Position numbers and translations under genes: made by a program | Source: Phocaeicola_A sp036804505 | GTDB taxonomy: Bacteria > Bacteroidota > Bacteroidia > Bacteroidales > Bacteroidaceae | Assembly (NCBI GenBank): GCA_036804505.1 | Contig: DAIRSI010000003.1 | Coordinates: 62,001 to 126,000, forward strand | Direction of reading: 5' to 3' | Length of the DNA: 64,000 nt | Shown here: piece after piece, positions 63,050 through 64,000 of the stretch | How positions within the stretch are numbered: the first letter of the stretch is position 1 | Layout of the letters: each line of letters opens with the position of its first letter | Notes under the pieces: model-generated | Database searches by the model: none | What the model saw: only the letters and a program-made list of their open reading frames with translations | What the model was told of the DNA's origin: nothing

Positions 63050-63427
63050 ATGTTTAATAAAACAATGAACTTTTTGAAGAAGACTGCGAAAAGAGCTGCT
63101 TCTTCTCAACGATTAAAATCAATGGCTCTTATGCTTCTCGTTGGCACAGGTGCCGTAATGGCACAAAACTCAGCAGGAGACTACTCAGCTGGCACAACAG
63201 CCCTAACAACTGTAACCGCAGAGATAGCTAAATATGTACCTATTGTGGTAAAGTTGTGCTATGCGATAGCTGGTGTTGTAGCCGTTGTGGGTGCGATTTC
63301 CGTTTACATTGCCATGAATAACGAAGAGCAAGATGTCAAGAAAAAGATCATGATGATTGTAGGCGCATGTATTTTCTTAGTATCAGCAGCTCAAGCACTT
63401 CCATTGTTCTTTGGCGTAACAAACTAA
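63050..63427 (+). CDS. DUF4134 (TraE-type) conjugation protein, copy 2
   Basis: A 125-residue protein with a cleavable-looking signal (SMALMLLVGTGAVMAQNS), followed by two membrane helices and the family motif CYAIAGVVAVVGAISVYIAM and KKKIMMIVGACIFLVSAAQA. Copy 1 has the same block (CYAIAAIMVIISALQIYIKM, KSIMMLIGACIFMIG), so the two are paralogues. Processing to a small two-helix protein would be pilin-like. It lies 6 bp before the DUF4133 gene. Confidence 0.88.
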   Translation: MFNKTMNFLKKTAKRAASSQRLKSMALMLLVGTGAVMAQNSAGDYSAGTTALTTVTAEIAKYVPIVVKLCYAIAGVVAVVGAISVYIAMNNEEQDVKKKIMMIVGACIFLVSAAQALPLFFGVTN

Positions 63428-63433
63428 GCATAA

Positions 63434-63736
63434 ATGACCAGTAAAGAACAGACAATCCATTATCCTGAATATCCCCTTTTCAAGGGCTTGCAGAAGCCAC
63501 TTGAATTTATGGGATTTCAAGGAAGATATATCTATTGGGCGGCAGGAACTGTAGGTGGAGCTATCATTGGTTTCATTGCAGCATACTGCCTACTAGGATT
63601 TGTCGCAGGATTAATTGTTCTGGTCGCTACTATCTCGGTGGGTGCCGGACTAATCATAATCAAACAACGGAAAGGACTGCACACTAAGAAGAACGACCAA
63701 GGAATATTCATTTACGCAAGAAGCAAGCACAATTAA
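63434..63736 (+). CDS. DUF4133 (TraF-type) conjugation protein
   Basis: A 100-residue inner-membrane protein with two helices (about 33-52 and 55-75) after an amphipathic start (YPLFKGLQKPLEFMGFQGRY) and a basic cytoplasmic tail. This is the DUF4133/TraF pattern, VirB3-like in size and topology. Its usual place, right after the DUF4134 gene and before the TraG ATPase, supports the call. Confidence 0.9.
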   Translation: MTSKEQTIHYPEYPLFKGLQKPLEFMGFQGRYIYWAAGTVGGAIIGFIAAYCLLGFVAGLIVLVATISVGAGLIIIKQRKGLHTKKNDQGIFIYARSKHN

Positions 63737-63790
63737 GTAAAGATATGACCATCATGACCAACGTATGGATAATAAGTAAATGTTGAACGC

Positions 63791-63831
63791 AGGCAGGTTC
63801 TACCTAAAATCCAGGCAGAGCCTGCCTTTAT
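63791..63831 (+). terminator. Hairpin between the DUF4133 gene and the lipoprotein gene
   Basis: AGGCAGGTTCT (63791-63801) pairs with AGAGCCTGCCT (63817-63827) with one imperfect pair, followed by TTTATAA. A 13-codon frame (63745-63786, MTIMTNVWIISKC) precedes it, so an attenuator is conceivable. Confidence 0.5.
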
Positions 63832-63845
63832 AAATTCCACAATCA

Positions 63846-64000
63846 ATGAAGAAACAAATCATTCTATGTCTGATGGTATCGGCACTTAGTATCTCATGCA
63901 AGGAGAAACATTACACTCCACCTAGTCTTGATGCCGTAAGGTCAGCAGAAAAGGCAAGGATACAATGGAGTAAAGAAGTACAAAAAACAACTGTAACTCA
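63846..64000 (+). CDS. Small lipoprotein of the tra operon, partial
   Basis: ATG 63846 opens a frame that runs off the window after 51 codons. The start MKKQIILCLMVSALSISCKE is a lipoprotein signal with lipobox SISC, followed by a charged segment (KEKHYTPPSLDAVRSAEK). It lies between the TraF-type gene and the expected TraG ATPase. The family cannot be named from this fragment. Confidence 0.7.
   Translation, partial: MKKQIILCLMVSALSISCKEKHYTPPSLDAVRSAEKARIQWSKEVQKTTVT

Larger units (their letters stand above)
52162..64000 (+). mobile_element. Left part of an integrative conjugative element (ICE) inserted next to mnmE
   Basis: From just behind mnmE to the right edge, the genes are typical of a Bacteroidales conjugative transposon: multi-HTH protein, tyrosine integrase, small excisionase-like HTH proteins, a RepA-like ATPase, toprim proteins and a tra operon (DUF4134, DUF4133). 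Base composition becomes more AT-rich than in mnmE and floA. The last 18 bases of mnmE (52144-52161) are a candidate attL core, by analogy with islands that use this gene. The right end lies outside the window, so the repeat cannot be checked here. Confidence 0.85.

Noticed and set aside
1..64000. tRNA, rRNA or insertion-sequence elements
   Set aside because: I scanned the intergenic spaces for tRNA cloverleaf cores and the genes for transposase motifs and saw none other than the tmRNA and the ICE integrase; a dedicated search program could still find a degenerate one.

Overview
The window looks like a chromosome segment from a gut-type member of the Bacteroidales (Bacteroides, Phocaeicola or Prevotella grade). 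The evidence is two SusC/SusD-type glycan uptake systems with secreted glycosidases, a hybrid two-component regulator, an ECF-sigma/FecR pair, many promoters of the Bacteroidota form TTTG-N20-TAnnTTTG, a tmRNA whose tag ends ENNYALAA, and a conjugative element with TraE/TraF-type (DUF4134/DUF4133) proteins. Species cannot be settled from the sequence alone.

Layout. (1) 1-17.0 kb: a polysaccharide utilization locus with a SusC-like transporter (minus strand, cut by the left edge), two tandem GH9 enzymes that sandwich an unknown secreted protein, a 1342-residue hybrid two-component regulator and a PA14-containing GH3 enzyme. A TGTWACA dyad sits at the same distance from the SusC and GH3 promoters and is a candidate shared operator. 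(2) 17.1-31.5 kb: a second locus run by an ECF sigma factor and FecR anti-sigma, with an STN-domain SusC, SusD, GH127 and two GH31 enzymes. It contains two gene remnants, one of them a truncated Tat-signal gene that still overlaps the GH31 stop codon, and a repeat-rich 490-bp intergenic region. (3) 31.8-38.3 kb: a DUF4160/DUF2442 pair, a CopA copper ATPase carrying a CopZ-like C-terminus, and a GH38 alpha-mannosidase. (4) 38.5-52.2 kb: housekeeping genes, namely tmRNA, rny (RNase Y), a coiled-coil gene with zapA, rfbC-rfbA-ugd-kdgK, ttcA, and a TPR-nfeD-floA-nucleoside phosphorylase-mnmE run. (5) 52.2-64 kb: a visibly more AT-rich integrative conjugative element that begins just behind mnmE. 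It has a tyrosine integrase, a replication/mobilization-like block (helix-turn-helix proteins, an AAA ATPase, two toprim proteins) and the start of a transfer operon that runs off the right edge.

The most unusual part is the left end of the mobile element. A 489-residue protein has a zinc-binding N-terminus followed by seven tandem MerR/excisionase-type helix-turn-helix units. Its leader carries six copies of TGAGAC-type repeats phased at exactly 10 bp, one per helical turn. A 16-bp inverted partner of the first copy lies 4.3 kb away beyond the integrase. A second family of 10-bp-phased triple repeats follows mnmE, the multi-HTH gene and orf252. Together these look like an ordered nucleoprotein assembly that could control excision, integration or expression of the element. 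This is inference and has not been tested.
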